NCBI RefSeq assembly: GCF_002584535.1
Contig: NZ_NUOT01000024.1
Span: forward strand, 124,001-188,000
Source of the DNA: Bacillus cereus
GTDB lineage: Bacteria; Bacillota; Bacilli; Bacillales; Bacillaceae_G
Direction: 5' to 3'
DNA: 64,000 nucleotides
Shown: positions 1 through 9,050 of the stretch, one piece after another
How the letters are laid out: each line of letters opens with the position of its first letter
Position numbering within the stretch: the first letter of the stretch is position 1
Program-made: the position numbers and the translations under genes
The notes under the pieces: model-generated
The model's input: the letters and a program-made list of their open reading frames with translations, nothing else
What the model was told of the DNA's origin: nothing
Databases searched by the model: none

Positions 1-383
1 TTGTCGCAATTGATGCAAGGAAAGTAAAAGAAAATAAATGGAACGTATATGTAAATGGTGGACGGATTGATACAGGAATTGATGCTGTACAATGGGCAAA
101 GCAGGTAGAACAGTTAGGGGCTGGCGAGATTTTACTTACGAGTATGGATGCAGATGGGACGAAGGATGGCTATGATATTCGTTTGACTAAAACAATTTCA
201 GAAGCTGTCTCGATTCCAGTTATTGCATCAGGAGGATGTGGAAGCGCGGAACATATTGTAAAGGTGTTTCAAAAAACATCGGTAAATGCAGCATTAGCAG
301 CCTCTATTTTTCACTATGGTGAGGCAACAGTGCAAGAGGTGAAGAAAAAATTACAAGAAGCGAAAATTGAGGTGAGAATATGA
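1..383 (+). CDS. hisF: Imidazole glycerol phosphate synthase subunit HisF, C-terminal part
   Basis: The frame is open from base 3 of the window, so only about the last 126 residues are present. HisF is the cyclase subunit of IGP synthase. It converts PRFAR plus ammonia (supplied by HisH) to imidazole glycerol phosphate and AICAR in the cytoplasm. Visible family motifs are [12 protein letters not shown], the phosphate-binding [18 protein letters not shown] with the catalytic Asp region, and the late (beta/alpha)8-barrel loop [11 protein letters not shown]. The stop overlaps the hisI start (ATGA), which indicates translational coupling in a his operon whose upstream genes lie outside the window. 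Confidence 0.96.
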   Translation, partial: VAIDARKVKENKWNVYVNGGRIDTGIDAVQWAKQVEQLGAGEILLTSMDADGTKDGYDIRLTKTISEAVSIPVIASGGCGSAEHIVKVFQKTSVNAALAASIFHYGEATVQEVKKKLQEAKIEVRI

Positions 384-685
384 CGCCTGATTTCTCAAAG
401 GGATTGTTGCCAGCTATTGTGGTAGAAGAAGAAACAAAAGAAGTTTTGATGTTAGCATATATGAATGAAGAAGCATATAAAAAAACGTTAGAGACGAAGA
501 AAACATGGTTTTATTCACGCTCGCGGCAAGCGTTATGGAATAAAGGAGAAACGTCTGGGCACATGCAGTATGTTCAATCTCTGTATTTAGATTGTGATCA
601 AGATTCGATTGTAATTATGGTTAAGCAAGTAGGACCAGCTTGTCATACAGGAGAGAAAACATGCTTTCATTATAAAATCATATAG
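380..685 (+). CDS. hisI: Phosphoribosyl-AMP cyclohydrolase HisI
   Basis: 101 residues, the size of a stand-alone HisI; in many bacteria it is fused to HisE, but here the two are separate genes. It opens the adenine ring of phosphoribosyl-AMP in histidine biosynthesis. Family motifs are [31 protein letters not shown], the metal-binding DCDQDSI, and the cysteines of [12 protein letters not shown]. The ATG overlaps the hisF stop by 4 bases, and hisE follows after 12 bases. Confidence 0.96.
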   Translation: MTPDFSKGLLPAIVVEEETKEVLMLAYMNEEAYKKTLETKKTWFYSRSRQALWNKGETSGHMQYVQSLYLDCDQDSIVIMVKQVGPACHTGEKTCFHYKII

Positions 686-697
686 GGGGATCTGAGG

Positions 698-1021
698 ATG
701 GAAGACGTACTGAAGTCTTTATATGAAACTATTGAGCAGCGTAAAGAAAGTCCAATTTCGGAATCATATACAAGTTATTTATTTACAAAAGGTGAAGATA
801 AGATTTTAAAAAAAATAGGGGAAGAGTGTACAGAAGTTGTGATCGCTGCAAAAAACGATGATAAAGAAGAACTTATAAAAGAAATGGTCGATGTGATTTA
901 TCACTGCTTTGTTTTACTAGCCACAAAAAATATTCCATTAGAAGATGTGTTAGAAGAAGTGAAAGAGAGACAAGGAAAGCTCTCAAAAACAGGGGAACGA
1001 AAAGAAATTGATACATTATAA
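698..1021 (+). CDS. hisE: Phosphoribosyl-ATP pyrophosphatase HisE
   Basis: 107 residues of the MazG-like HisE fold. It hydrolyses phosphoribosyl-ATP to phosphoribosyl-AMP and pyrophosphate, the step before HisI. The acidic helical signature is visible: [14 protein letters not shown] followed by [14 protein letters not shown], the EExxE/ExxD metal-binding pattern. A GGGGG ribosome site precedes the ATG. The neighbours hisI and a histidinol phosphatase confirm the pathway. Confidence 0.95.
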   Translation: MEDVLKSLYETIEQRKESPISESYTSYLFTKGEDKILKKIGEECTEVVIAAKNDDKEELIKEMVDVIYHCFVLLATKNIPLEDVLEEVKERQGKLSKTGERKEIDTL

Positions 1022-1033
1022 GGGGGGAAGAGT

Positions 1034-2056
1034 ATGAAAGTAGATTATCACCTTCATTTAGAAGAAGGTCCGTATTCAATAGGATGGTTGGCGAGAATAA
1101 ATGAATCGCTAGAACATTTTCAACCACTCAAAGAAGAAAAGCACTCTATTGAATGGCTCATGAAAACACAAGAACGTTTGCAAAAGCGTGTGCAAGACGG
1201 TCCGTTTACAGCGGAATGGATTGATTTATATTTAGAAGAAGCACTGCAAAAAGGAATAAAAGAAGTGGGGATTGTTGATCATCTCTATCGCTTTTATGAG
1301 GCAAAAGAGTATTACGAAAAATATGTAGACATTAGTGATTCAAAGCTCGGTCGACTGCAGAAAGAATGGCTAGATCAAGTGCGGGTAGCTTCCATTTCTG
1401 ATTTTACAAAAGCAATTCAAGAGGCAAAGGAGCGTTGGAGAAAAAGAGGAGTAGTACTGCGCCTTGGGATTGAAGCGGATTATTTTATTGATGGAGAGAG
1501 AGAGCTAGAAGATTTGTTAGCATTAGGAGATTGGGATTATGTAATTGGTTCTGTCCATTTTATTGATGGATGGGGATTTGATAACCCAGATACGAAAGAA
1601 TATTTCGAAAAACATCAGCTAAATACATTGTATGGTGCCTTTTTCACAACAGTAGAAAAGGCAGTTCGTTCGAGATTATTTGATATTGTAGCGCACCTTG
1701 ATAATATAAAAGTATTTAATTATCGATTAGATGAAAATGTACAGATTCCATATTACGAAAGAATTGCTAAGGCATTAATAGAAACAAATACAGCAACGGA
1801 AGTAAATGCTGGATTATATTATCGTTATCCTGTTCGAGAGATGTGTCCAAGTCCGCTTTATTTACAAGCGTTAGCGCAGCATAAAGTACCGATTACTCTT
1901 TCATCAGATGCTCATTACCCAAATGACTTAGGAAATTATATCCGGGAAAATGTGAAAACATTACGTAATCATGGTATTTCTCATGTTGCTACATTTGAAA
2001 AACGGGTGAGGAAGATGAAGCTGCTTGAAGAAGAATCGGTAACTGTTTCAAAGTAA
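1034..2056 (+). CDS. PHP-family histidinol phosphatase
   Basis: 340-residue PHP-domain metallophosphoesterase that closes the his operon, so the likely reaction is L-histidinol phosphate to histidinol. Metal-ligand motifs are DYHLHLE at the N-terminus, VGIVDHLYRF near residue 82, GSVHFIDGW near 175, VAHLDNIK near 217 and SSDAHYP near 292. It is longer than B. subtilis HisJ (about 268 aa), mainly through an insertion after the first HxH motif. It follows hisE by 12 bases behind a GGGGGGAAGAG site. The substrate is inferred from context, because PHP phosphatases vary in substrate. Confidence 0.88.
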   Translation: MKVDYHLHLEEGPYSIGWLARINESLEHFQPLKEEKHSIEWLMKTQERLQKRVQDGPFTAEWIDLYLEEALQKGIKEVGIVDHLYRFYEAKEYYEKYVDISDSKLGRLQKEWLDQVRVASISDFTKAIQEAKERWRKRGVVLRLGIEADYFIDGERELEDLLALGDWDYVIGSVHFIDGWGFDNPDTKEYFEKHQLNTLYGAFFTTVEKAVRSRLFDIVAHLDNIKVFNYRLDENVQIPYYERIAKALIETNTATEVNAGLYYRYPVREMCPSPLYLQALAQHKVPITLSSDAHYPNDLGNYIRENVKTLRNHGISHVATFEKRVRKMKLLEEESVTVSK

Positions 2057-2124
2057 AAATGATTTTGTGATGAAAACCTTTCTTTTTGCTCAAAATAAAA
2101 AAGAATGATAAAGGAGGGTTTGAA

Positions 2125-2289
2125 ATGACAAAACAAAACAACAAACAGAACATGAAAGTGACGAATCAAAGTTATGCTTCCCAAACGAACGAGGAAGTTG
2201 ATTCTGTAGTGCAAGAACAAATTAGTGATACGGTAGCAGAAGGAACGATTGATGTAAAGCTTGGAAAACAATCTAGTGAAGAGCAATAA
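2125..2289 (+). CDS. Small YozQ-like (DUF4025-type) protein
   Basis: 54-residue hydrophilic protein, rich in Asn and Gln at the N-terminus and acidic at the C-terminus, with no cysteine and no membrane segment. The start is placed at 2125 because AAAGGAGGG lies 6-7 bases upstream; the in-frame ATG at 2086 has no ribosome site. It resembles the YozQ/DUF4025 family of small Bacillus proteins of unknown function, a recognition from memory and only moderately firm. It is probably monocistronic, with its own terminator directly after the stop. Confidence 0.6.
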   Translation: MTKQNNKQNMKVTNQSYASQTNEEVDSVVQEQISDTVAEGTIDVKLGKQSSEEQ

Positions 2290-2290
2290 A

Positions 2291-2322
2291 TAAAAGAGGA
2301 GATATCGATCTCCTCTTTTATT
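2291..2322 (+). terminator. Intrinsic terminator of the small DUF4025-type gene
   Basis: Perfect inverted repeat TAAAAGAGGAGATATCGATC with its complementary right arm, followed by TTTTATT. Confidence 0.85.
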
Positions 2323-2439
2323 ATGTGGAAAAGTGTCAGTTTTCGGAACTGTAATCAAATTTCTTGGCTTTTTTGATATAGATTTCTTACAATAAAATAT
2401 AAAGGAGTTTTCATTTTTAAATAGAAGAGGTGCTTATTA

Positions 2440-3411
2440 GTGGCGAAAATATTAGTGGCAGGAAAAATTCCAGAAATCGGACTACAATTATTACAAAATC
2501 ATGATGTGGAAATGTATGATAAGGAAGGATTAATTAGTGTAGAGGAACTAGCAGAACGAGTAAAGGAAAAAGATGCACTGTTAAGTTTACTTTCAACAAA
2601 GGTAACAAAGGAAGTAATTGATGTAGCACCTGATTTGGAAATCATTGCCAACTATGGTGCGGGTTACGATAATATCGATTATATGTATGCTGCAGAAAAA
2701 GGAATTACAGTTACAAATACACCAAAAGTTTCAACAGAAGCAACAGCAGAGTTAACATTTGCCCTTCTTTTAGCAGCTGCAAGACGAATTCCAGAAGGGG
2801 ATACATTATGTCGTACTGTAGGATTTAATGGCTGGGCACCACTCTTTTTCCTAGGCCGAGAAATATATGGGAAAACAATTGGAATCATCGGCCTTGGTGA
2901 AATTGGAAAAGCAGTTGCGAAACGTGCAAAAGCATTTGGAATGAATGTGATTTATACAGGACCAAACCGTAAGGATGAGGCAGAAAGTGAATTAGAAGCA
3001 ATATATGTAACATTAGAAGAACTATTACAAACAGCAGACTTTATTACGATTAATTGTGCGTATAATCCAAGTCTTCATCATATGATTGATGAAGAACAAT
3101 TTAAAATGATGAAGAAAACAGCATATATCATAAATGCAGCACGTGGTCCAATTATGAATGAACTAGCGCTTGCTCATGCGTTAGAGACAAATGAAATTGA
3201 AGGGGCGGCTCTTGATGTATTTGAGTTTGAACCGAAAATTACAGAGAGATTAAAGGGACTGAAAAATGTTGTTCTTACTCCGCATGTTGGAAACGCAACG
3301 TTTGAAACACGTGACGCTATGGCTGAAATGGCAGTACGTAACATTTTAGCTGTATTAGAAGGAGAGGAACCATTAACACCTGTGAAACAAAAAGTATTAG
3401 TTACAAAATAG
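2440..3411 (+). CDS. D-isomer 2-hydroxyacid dehydrogenase family protein
   Basis: 323-residue NAD(P)-dependent dehydrogenase. The Rossmann motif is GIIGLGEIGKAVAKRAKAFG near residues 149-167. Catalytic Arg lies in NAARGPIMNE, catalytic Glu in the FEFEP region and catalytic His in TPHVGNAT. The start is GTG with an AGAAGAGGTG site. Family members reduce glyoxylate, hydroxypyruvate or other 2-keto acids, and the substrate cannot be fixed from sequence. It is transcribed alone and ends in a terminator shared with the convergent pssA. Confidence 0.9.
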   Translation: MAKILVAGKIPEIGLQLLQNHDVEMYDKEGLISVEELAERVKEKDALLSLLSTKVTKEVIDVAPDLEIIANYGAGYDNIDYMYAAEKGITVTNTPKVSTEATAELTFALLLAAARRIPEGDTLCRTVGFNGWAPLFFLGREIYGKTIGIIGLGEIGKAVAKRAKAFGMNVIYTGPNRKDEAESELEAIYVTLEELLQTADFITINCAYNPSLHHMIDEEQFKMMKKTAYIINAARGPIMNELALAHALETNEIEGAALDVFEFEPKITERLKGLKNVVLTPHVGNATFETRDAMAEMAVRNILAVLEGEEPLTPVKQKVLVTK

Positions 3412-3444
3412 CAAGAACCCTTCCGAATTCGGAAGGGTTCTTGC
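3411..3444. terminator. Bidirectional terminator between the dehydrogenase and pssA
   Basis: 14-bp perfect stem GCAAGAACCCTTCC around a GAATTC loop. It occupies exactly the gap between the two convergent stop codons. Confidence 0.92.
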
Positions 3445-4151
3445 TATTTTTCTTTATTTGCTCGTTTTTTATGAGATGGCCTTTGTCTAAGAAATTGAGA
3501 TAACATAAACAAAATATAAAGTGGAATAGCAATGAATAGAAATACTGAAATGTTGCCAAAACTCGTTTTATACATTGTATAAATACTACCAATTAAAAAT
3601 AGCGTAACAATAATGCTGTAACGTGGAATTGGTACATCTTTTAAACTTGGGATTCGAATACGACTTACCATTAAAAATGCAAACGTTACAAATACCGTAA
3701 TGAGGACGATTTTTGGAATGGTATTTGAAAACAATGTTAAGAAGGCAACAAGTCCTCCTGCTGCAGTAATAGGAACACCAGTGAAATACTTCATAGAAGT
3801 AGAGGATGGCGTTACATTGAACCTTGCTAAGCGATATGCTCCGAATAGGGGGAATAGTCCTGCTATGTATAGTCCAATAATTCCGTAATTGGAAAAGGAG
3901 GTGTAGTACATTAAAACCGCAGGCGCAGCACCGAATGTTACAACATCTGCTAGTGAATCAAGTTCTTTTCCCATTTGTGAATCAACACGCAATAAACGAG
4001 CAACCCGACCATCAAGACTATCTAACATCATCCCGATTAGTACTAAAATAGCAGCTGGTTTATAATACCCTAAAGATGCATAGCCGATTGATAAAAATCC
4101 ACTGTATAAATTTCCGAGCGTAAATAAGTTTGGAATTGCTGCTCTATACAA
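3444..4151 (-). CDS. pssA: CDP-diacylglycerol--serine O-phosphatidyltransferase
   Basis: 235-residue integral membrane enzyme making phosphatidylserine from CDP-diacylglycerol and serine, the first step to phosphatidylethanolamine. The CDP-alcohol phosphotransferase motif DGx2ARx8Gx3Dx3D is intact near residues 47-69 (DGRVARLL, then GKELDSLAD). About six to seven hydrophobic segments follow. The C-terminus is basic. No psd or other lipid gene is adjacent. It is convergent with the dehydrogenase and upstream of an LtaS-type gene on the same strand, separated by that gene's terminator. Confidence 0.9.
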   Translation of the reverse strand: MYRAAIPNLFTLGNLYSGFLSIGYASLGYYKPAAILVLIGMMLDSLDGRVARLLRVDSQMGKELDSLADVVTFGAAPAVLMYYTSFSNYGIIGLYIAGLFPLFGAYRLARFNVTPSSTSMKYFTGVPITAAGGLVAFLTLFSNTIPKIVLITVFVTFAFLMVSRIRIPSLKDVPIPRYSIIVTLFLIGSIYTMYKTSFGNISVFLFIAIPLYILFMLSQFLRQRPSHKKRANKEK

Positions 4152-4280
4152 AATCTGATCCCTTGCTTTCTGTAATAAATTCTTAATTAGTGTATGAAAG
4201 TTTACTTATTTTATCATAACATAAATTTCTTTCGACGTACGAAAAAATTCCCATTTTGTGAAAGATTTCATAACGTGAAA

Positions 4281-4320
4281 CCCTCATTTAGCTTAATGGT
4301 GGGATTCGATAAAGTGAGGG
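4281..4320. other. Hairpin in the pssA upstream region
   Basis: CCCTCATTT pairs with AAAGTGAGGG across about 20 bases. The right part, GATAAAGTGA, resembles the dispersed ATAAAGTGAAACTT motif but is degenerate. Nothing else is recognised in 4152-4390 apart from a likely pssA promoter in the AT-rich stretch at 4160-4220. Confidence 0.35.
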
Positions 4321-4395
4321 TTGAGCTAAGGGAGAGAGAGGGGTGCTAGATAAGATCGTCATGTTTATGAAAGAGTAAAGATTTAATTAAGAAAA

Positions 4396-4431
4396 AAGAA
4401 ACCTCAAGTTGTTATCATTTGAGGTTTCTTT
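4396..4431 (-). terminator. Terminator of the LtaS-type gene
   Basis: Reading the minus strand, AAAGAAACCTCAAATG pairs with CTTGAGGTTTCTTTTTTC. It lies just past the stop codon. Confidence 0.85.
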
Positions 4432-4436
4432 GAAAT

Positions 4437-6323
4437 TTATTCAAATTTAGTTATCATTGATCCTGTTTTATATGTATTGTTAGGATCAAATCGTAATAAA
4501 TCTCCATATATAAGTTTGTCGGAATAATTTAATTCTGTTTTTGCTTTTTCAATATATGGCTGGCAAATTGCTGAATCAATAGGTTCACCTGTGCTTTTTT
4601 TATAGCACATATTTTTTGTATAAACATAATCGTTTGTTACGAAACTACCATCACGCATAATCATAAGTGGATCTTCATTTTTTATAAATAAATCAGTACC
4701 AAATTCAATGGATTGGTTTGTTTTGATACCAAGTAAATGGAGCAATGTTGGTTTTAAATCGATTTGTCCAGATACTTTGGGAATGATTTTTCCTTCTTGA
4801 CCAGGAACGTGAATAATAAGTGGTACACGTTGCAGCTGCATTGAATCAAATGGAGTTATGGATTCTTTACCGAGAAACTGTGCCATCGCAGTATTATGGT
4901 TTTCAGAAATACCATAATGATCTCCATAAATAACTATAACTGAATTATCATATAGCCCCTCTTCTTTTAATCGATTGATAAATAGTTTAAGAGCTTCGTC
5001 TGTATAGCGAACGGTTGGGAAATAACGATTGAATACACCACTCTCAGAATTATACTCATTAATGTATTGATCTTCTGGATTTAAAAGAAATGGGAAATGA
5101 TTTGTTAATGTAATAAATTTTGTGTAAAACGGTTGTGGCAAGGATTTAAGCTTTGAAATCGATTGTTCAAAGAACTCTTTATCTTTTAGTCCCCAACCAA
5201 CAGACATTTGTTCTGTTCCTGTATAATCATTGAGGTTAAAATAACGATCGTATCCGAGTGCTGGATACATTACATCCCGATTCCAAAAGGTTTTATCATT
5301 TGAATGGAATACAGCGGAATAATATCCGTATTTTTTTAACTGTTCAGGAGTTGCTGTGTATTCATTTTTTGCATGCGTAAAGAATACAGAGCCGCGGTCT
5401 AATGGGTATAATGAATTTTCTACAATAAATTCGGCATCGGATGTTTTTCCTTGTCCAGTTTGATGATAAAAGTTATCGAAGTAATAACTATCTTTTATAA
5501 ATTGATTTAAAAATGGAGTAATTTCTTTTCCATTTATTTTTTTGTTGATAACAAAATTTTGTGTGGATTCCATTGAAATTAAAATGACGTTCTTTCCTTT
5601 TGCAGCTCCGAATAAATTTTTATCAACTTGTTTATCTTTTGAATTCACATAGTTTTTAATTTCAGAAAAACCGTCTCCACTTGCAAATACACGCTCTGCA
5701 GAAGATTTAGACTGAAGTGTAATGTCAAATAGGTGATACGTGTATAAACCTAGATTTTTCACAACAGTTTGACGATCAAAAGAGTGTGAAAATAACTGTG
5801 GCTTATGAATGACAGAAACAATAACTTGCAATGCTAATAGAGCTGTTACACCACTAAAAAAGGTTCGTTTTTCAGAGCGGGACAGTGGTGTGTTATCACA
5901 AAAGTTCGGGAACTTACGTGAAATAAAAATTAAGATCATCGCATCTGCAAATAGAAGTAATGTTTTGTACGTAAATAGTTCTTTAATACTTGTTCCTAAA
6001 TCAGCCATGTTATTTGTTTGGAATAGAACAGGGAATGTGACAAAGTCATTATAAAATCCATAAAACATTGCATTTCCAAATAAAATAAATGACAGCAAAA
6101 AGCTTATTCCAATAATAATTCGATTTCGATATTTTGATGCTAATAAAGCTAGACCAAAAAATAAAAGCAATGAAGCAATTGGATTAAACAAAAGCATCAT
6201 TTCTTCGAAGAAGCTATCAATTTTAATATCGAAGGCTAGCTTGTACACAATATATGTTTTGATCCATAATAAAACGACTGCAACAAGTGCAAATCGTAAT
6301 TTTGGGAACAAATGTTGTAACAT
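4437..6323 (-). CDS. LtaS-type lipoteichoic acid synthase family protein
   Basis: 628 residues: five N-terminal membrane helices (about residues 8-205), then an extracellular sulfatase-fold domain. LtaS enzymes polymerise glycerol phosphate from phosphatidylglycerol onto a glycolipid anchor. Active-site features are present: ISMESTQNFVI (metal-binding Glu), QGKTSDAEF (Thr nucleophile), the GWGLKDKEFF segment and YGDHYGIS (Asp/His metal ligands). B. cereus strains carry several LtaS paralogues. I cannot tell whether this is the main synthase, a primase-like YvgJ homologue or a stress-induced one. It is monocistronic. Confidence 0.9.
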   Translation of the reverse strand: MLQHLFPKLRFALVAVVLLWIKTYIVYKLAFDIKIDSFFEEMMLLFNPIASLLLFFGLALLASKYRNRIIIGISFLLSFILFGNAMFYGFYNDFVTFPVLFQTNNMADLGTSIKELFTYKTLLLFADAMILIFISRKFPNFCDNTPLSRSEKRTFFSGVTALLALQVIVSVIHKPQLFSHSFDRQTVVKNLGLYTYHLFDITLQSKSSAERVFASGDGFSEIKNYVNSKDKQVDKNLFGAAKGKNVILISMESTQNFVINKKINGKEITPFLNQFIKDSYYFDNFYHQTGQGKTSDAEFIVENSLYPLDRGSVFFTHAKNEYTATPEQLKKYGYYSAVFHSNDKTFWNRDVMYPALGYDRYFNLNDYTGTEQMSVGWGLKDKEFFEQSISKLKSLPQPFYTKFITLTNHFPFLLNPEDQYINEYNSESGVFNRYFPTVRYTDEALKLFINRLKEEGLYDNSVIVIYGDHYGISENHNTAMAQFLGKESITPFDSMQLQRVPLIIHVPGQEGKIIPKVSGQIDLKPTLLHLLGIKTNQSIEFGTDLFIKNEDPLMIMRDGSFVTNDYVYTKNMCYKKSTGEPIDSAICQPYIEKAKTELNYSDKLIYGDLLRFDPNNTYKTGSMITKFE

Positions 6324-6377
6324 AATATACTCCTCTCCTATACTTATGACAGTTATAGTGATTGTACCTTACTGAAT

Positions 6378-6392
6378 AGAAGTTTCACTATA
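6378..6392. repeat. Dispersed GTTTCAC motif, degenerate copy G
   Basis: AGAAGTTTCACTATA lies upstream of the LtaS-type gene. It matches the recurring motif (consensus on the other strand ATAAAGTGAAACTT) except for one or two bases. Confidence 0.4.
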
Positions 6393-6595
6393 TATACGAA
6401 CAGCCCTATATGATTATGATTATTATACTATGTGTACTATTATACGAGAACAAAGCGGGATTGTGGATGATTTTTGTAATAATCGAGTAGAAAAAGAGAA
6501 GTGGGAGAAAATAAAATGAAACTTTAATTCATGGATGCTGATCCATTGATTAAAATAATGGGATGAAAACGTTGCGTAAGAATATGGAGGTTGTA

Positions 6596-6991
6596 ATGAA
6601 AAAGTTACTTTGTTTAGCATTATGTAGTGTTTTTATATTATTTTCTTCTCCAGCAGCGATTGCAGCACAATATGATGTACCTTTAATGGAGGATGCCCTC
6701 TATTCTGTATTGTTTCCAAAAATAAACGCTGCGATTGAAAAGAATTATGGAAAACTAAAGCCATATGATTGTCCCAAAATCGTGAGTTTAAAAAAAATTT
6801 ATAGTGGTACATATGTATTTCAAGCTGTAATTGAAGTGACAAAATATGAAGTTAAAAGGGGAAAGGTGCTTCCGCCATTTGAAAAAATAAGAATTACGTT
6901 TGATAATGATGAGGGAGAATGGACTGTGAAAAAAATAGATATAAAGCGCTTGCCGAATGATACGAAATTAAATTGTAAAAAATTAATGTAA
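6596..6991 (+). CDS. Secreted DUF3888-type protein
   Basis: 131 residues with a clear signal peptide (MKKLLCLALCSVFILFSSPAAIAA) and probable cleavage after AIAA. The mature part is about 108 residues, alpha plus beta, with two cysteines (in YDCPKI and LNCKKLM) that could form a disulfide. It fits the Bacillus DUF3888 family, whose function is unknown. The start is placed at 6596 because TGGAGG lies just upstream; an in-frame ATG at 6563 has a poorer site. No neighbour gives a functional hint. Confidence 0.75.
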   Translation: MKKLLCLALCSVFILFSSPAAIAAQYDVPLMEDALYSVLFPKINAAIEKNYGKLKPYDCPKIVSLKKIYSGTYVFQAVIEVTKYEVKRGKVLPPFEKIRITFDNDEGEWTVKKIDIKRLPNDTKLNCKKLM

Positions 6992-6999
6992 AAAATTGT

Positions 7000-7029
7000 T
7001 TGACAAATAAATTATTCGTTTGGTATTGT
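7000..7029 (+). promoter_or_regulatory. Likely sigma-A promoter of the lysine leader
   Basis: Perfect -35 TTGACA (7000-7005), then 18 bases, then TATTGT (7024-7029). It lies about 45 bases ahead of the lysine aptamer. Confidence 0.5.
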
Positions 7030-7075
7030 TAATACCAATATAAGCTGTTTGAAAATTAAATAGTATTACCTCATC

Positions 7076-7262
7076 TACTCTCAAAGGTAGAGGCCGCGAT
7101 AGGAAAGAGTAAGCTATGGGAGATTTAGTGGAATCTGTGATCATAGATTGAAAGGGACTATTGCCGAAATATAAGATTGACCACATCATTCATATATTGG
7201 GACTACATTGAATAAATGTAGTACTGTCATAAAATTTTATTTTATGGAGAGCTATTTGGAGA
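7076..7262 (+). promoter_or_regulatory. Lysine riboswitch (L box) aptamer
   Basis: The conserved core runs in order: GGTAGAGGCCGCGA, AGAGTAAGC, GGGAGATTTAGTGGAATCTG, GAAAGGGACTATTGCCGAA, the TTGGGACTACATTGAATAAA region, CTGTCATAAAATTTTA and the closing GGAGAGCTAT. This is the five-helix lysine-binding leader known from Bacillus lysC and lysA genes. Binding of lysine should favour the terminator ahead of lysA. Confidence 0.93.
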
Positions 7263-7272
7263 TGTTGATGCG

Positions 7273-7366
7273 GTTTCTTATTTGAGAAGATAACAACTCG
7301 TTTATTTTTTCATGATATATGATTCCTAATAAGAAACGCGTGTGAACATTGTTCCGCGCGTTTTTT
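7273..7366 (+). terminator. Riboswitch antiterminator/terminator pair ahead of lysA
   Basis: GTTTCTTATT (7273-7282) can pair with AATAAGAAAC (7328-7337), forming an antiterminator. The right arm overlaps the terminator hairpin AACGCG...CGCGCGTTTTTTG (7335-7366), so the two folds are mutually exclusive. This is the expected off-switch. Confidence 0.85.
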
Positions 7367-7441
7367 GTTTATCCAAAAGCGTGCTGCAATGAATAGAAGA
7401 CTGGGGTTATAAGTTGTAGAGGGAATAAGGGAGGAATTCAA

Positions 7442-8758
7442 ATGTATTTACACGGCACAAGCCGAATCAATGAGCAAGGACACTTAGAAATTGGAGGATG
7501 CGATACAGCGCAACTAGCTAAACAATATGGAACACCACTTTATGTATACGATGAGGCTTCTATTCGTGAAAAATGTCACGCGTTTCATCGTGCTTTCCAG
7601 GAAAGTGGATTCTCTTATCAAGTAGCGTATGCAAGTAAAGCGTTCTTGTGCATGGAGATGTGCCGAGTAGCTCGTGAAGAAAATATGTCGTTAGATGTTG
7701 TTTCTGGCGGTGAATTGTATACTGCTCTGCAGGCGGGCTTTCCTGCATCGCGCATTCATTTTCATGGTAATAATAAGACCGAAGAAGAAATCATAATGGC
7801 ACTACAAGCAGATATTGGATGCTTTGTAGTAGACAATTTCTTTGAAATGGAAGTATTACATGATTTAGCACAGCAGTATGGAAAAATTGTAAATATATTA
7901 ATTCGAGTTACACCTGGGGTAGAGGCACATACGCATGAATATATTACAACAGGGCAAGATGATTCGAAATTTGGTTTTGGGGTTTCTACTGGCCAGGCAA
8001 TGCAGGCAATTCAAATAGCGTTAGGAAAATCAAATTATAATGTGTTAGGCATTCATTCGCATATTGGGTCACAAATTTTTGAAACAGCAGGATTTGTTCG
8101 GGCGATTGAAGTATTGTATAACTTTTTAGAAGAAATAAGAGAACAGACTGGTTATGTTGTAACGGTGTTAAACGTCGGTGGAGGTTTTGGGATTCGATAT
8201 ACGGAAGCTGATACACCACTTACACTTGAAACATATGTGCATGCTGTCACTGATGCAGTGAGAGAACAATTTACACGAAATAATTATCCCCTTCCTGAAA
8301 TATGGATTGAACCAGGTCGTAGTATCGTTGGGGATACAGGAACAACAATTTATACAGTAGGAGCTGTAAAAAATATTCCTGGTATTCGTAAATATGTGTC
8401 AGTCGATGGTGGAATGACAGATAATTTAAGACCAGCTTTATATGGAGCACGTTATGAGGCGATGTTAGCAAATCGAGGGAAAGCAGCGGCTGAAGAAGTT
8501 GTTTCAATTGCTGGAAAGTGTTGTGAGAGTGGGGATATGCTTATTTGGGATATAGAATTGCCACAGGTTGCTCCAGGAGATCTGTTAGCAATTTCTTGTA
8601 CAGGAGCATATGGATATTCTATGGCGAACAATTATAATCGCATTCGTAGACCAGCTGTAGTATTTGCAAAAGATGGAGCGTCGCAAGTTGTTGTTGAACG
8701 TGAAACATATGAAAATATAATTGGGAACGATCGCATACACATAAAAGAGCTTGTGTAA
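7442..8758 (+). CDS. lysA: Diaminopimelate decarboxylase
   Basis: 438-residue PLP enzyme (alanine-racemase-like barrel plus beta domain) that converts meso-diaminopimelate to L-lysine. Visible motifs are YASKAFLC with the PLP lysine near residue 61, GIHSHIGSQI, NVGGGFGIRY, WIEPGRSIV, the substrate-site GKCCESGDML and GAYGYSMANNYN. The ribosome site is AGGGAGGAATTC. Expression should be lysine-repressed through the upstream riboswitch. It is monocistronic, with its own terminator. Confidence 0.97.
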   Translation: MYLHGTSRINEQGHLEIGGCDTAQLAKQYGTPLYVYDEASIREKCHAFHRAFQESGFSYQVAYASKAFLCMEMCRVAREENMSLDVVSGGELYTALQAGFPASRIHFHGNNKTEEEIIMALQADIGCFVVDNFFEMEVLHDLAQQYGKIVNILIRVTPGVEAHTHEYITTGQDDSKFGFGVSTGQAMQAIQIALGKSNYNVLGIHSHIGSQIFETAGFVRAIEVLYNFLEEIREQTGYVVTVLNVGGGFGIRYTEADTPLTLETYVHAVTDAVREQFTRNNYPLPEIWIEPGRSIVGDTGTTIYTVGAVKNIPGIRKYVSVDGGMTDNLRPALYGARYEAMLANRGKAAAEEVVSIAGKCCESGDMLIWDIELPQVAPGDLLAISCTGAYGYSMANNYNRIRRPAVVFAKDGASQVVVERETYENIIGNDRIHIKELV

Positions 8759-8765
8759 TCAATAA

Positions 8766-8797
8766 GAAGGAGTTGCTTAGACTGAGCAACTCCTTTA
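8766..8797 (+). terminator. lysA terminator
   Basis: AAGGAGTTGCT pairs with AGCAACTCCTT around a short loop, but the tail is A-rich with few T residues. It is a probable rather than textbook terminator. Confidence 0.65.
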
Positions 8798-8834
8798 AAA
8801 AAGAAAAAATATAAAATATATCGGAAAACTAGGA

Positions 8835-8862
8835 TTGAAAAAAATCAGAATTATGATAAAAT
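8835..8862 (+). promoter_or_regulatory. Likely promoter of the SAM-controlled sulfur cluster
   Basis: TTGAAA (8835-8840), 16-base spacer, TAAAAT (8857-8862). Transcription would start a few bases before the aptamer. Confidence 0.5.
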
Positions 8863-8874
8863 ACAGATACAAAG

Positions 8875-8978
8875 CTTATCAAGAGAAGCGGAGGGAACTG
8901 GCCCTACGAAGCTCAGCAACCTGCTTATGAAAGCAAGGTGCTAAGTCCAGCAAAATGGCATCCATTTTGAAAGATAAG
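8875..8978 (+). promoter_or_regulatory. SAM-I riboswitch (S box) ahead of yezD/cysH
   Basis: P1 is CTTATC (8875-8880) paired with GATAAG (8973-8978). The core motifs AGAGAAGCGGAGGGAACTGG, CCCTACGAAGCTCAGCAACC, GGTGCTAAGTCCAGCA and the AAAGAT closing segment match the S-box aptamer. SAM binding should promote the terminator that follows. Sulfate assimilation is thus tied to methionine/SAM status. Confidence 0.95.
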
Positions 8979-8997
8979 GTAAAATATATTACCGAAC

Positions 8998-9028
8998 AGT
9001 CTTTTCGAAATGGAAAAGATTTTTTTTA
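8998..9028 (+). terminator. SAM riboswitch terminator
   Basis: AGTCTTTTC pairs with GGAAAAGATT, followed by a run of T. It lies between the aptamer and yezD. Confidence 0.85.
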
Positions 9029-9050
9029 TGAATAAAAAGGGGGGCTGTTC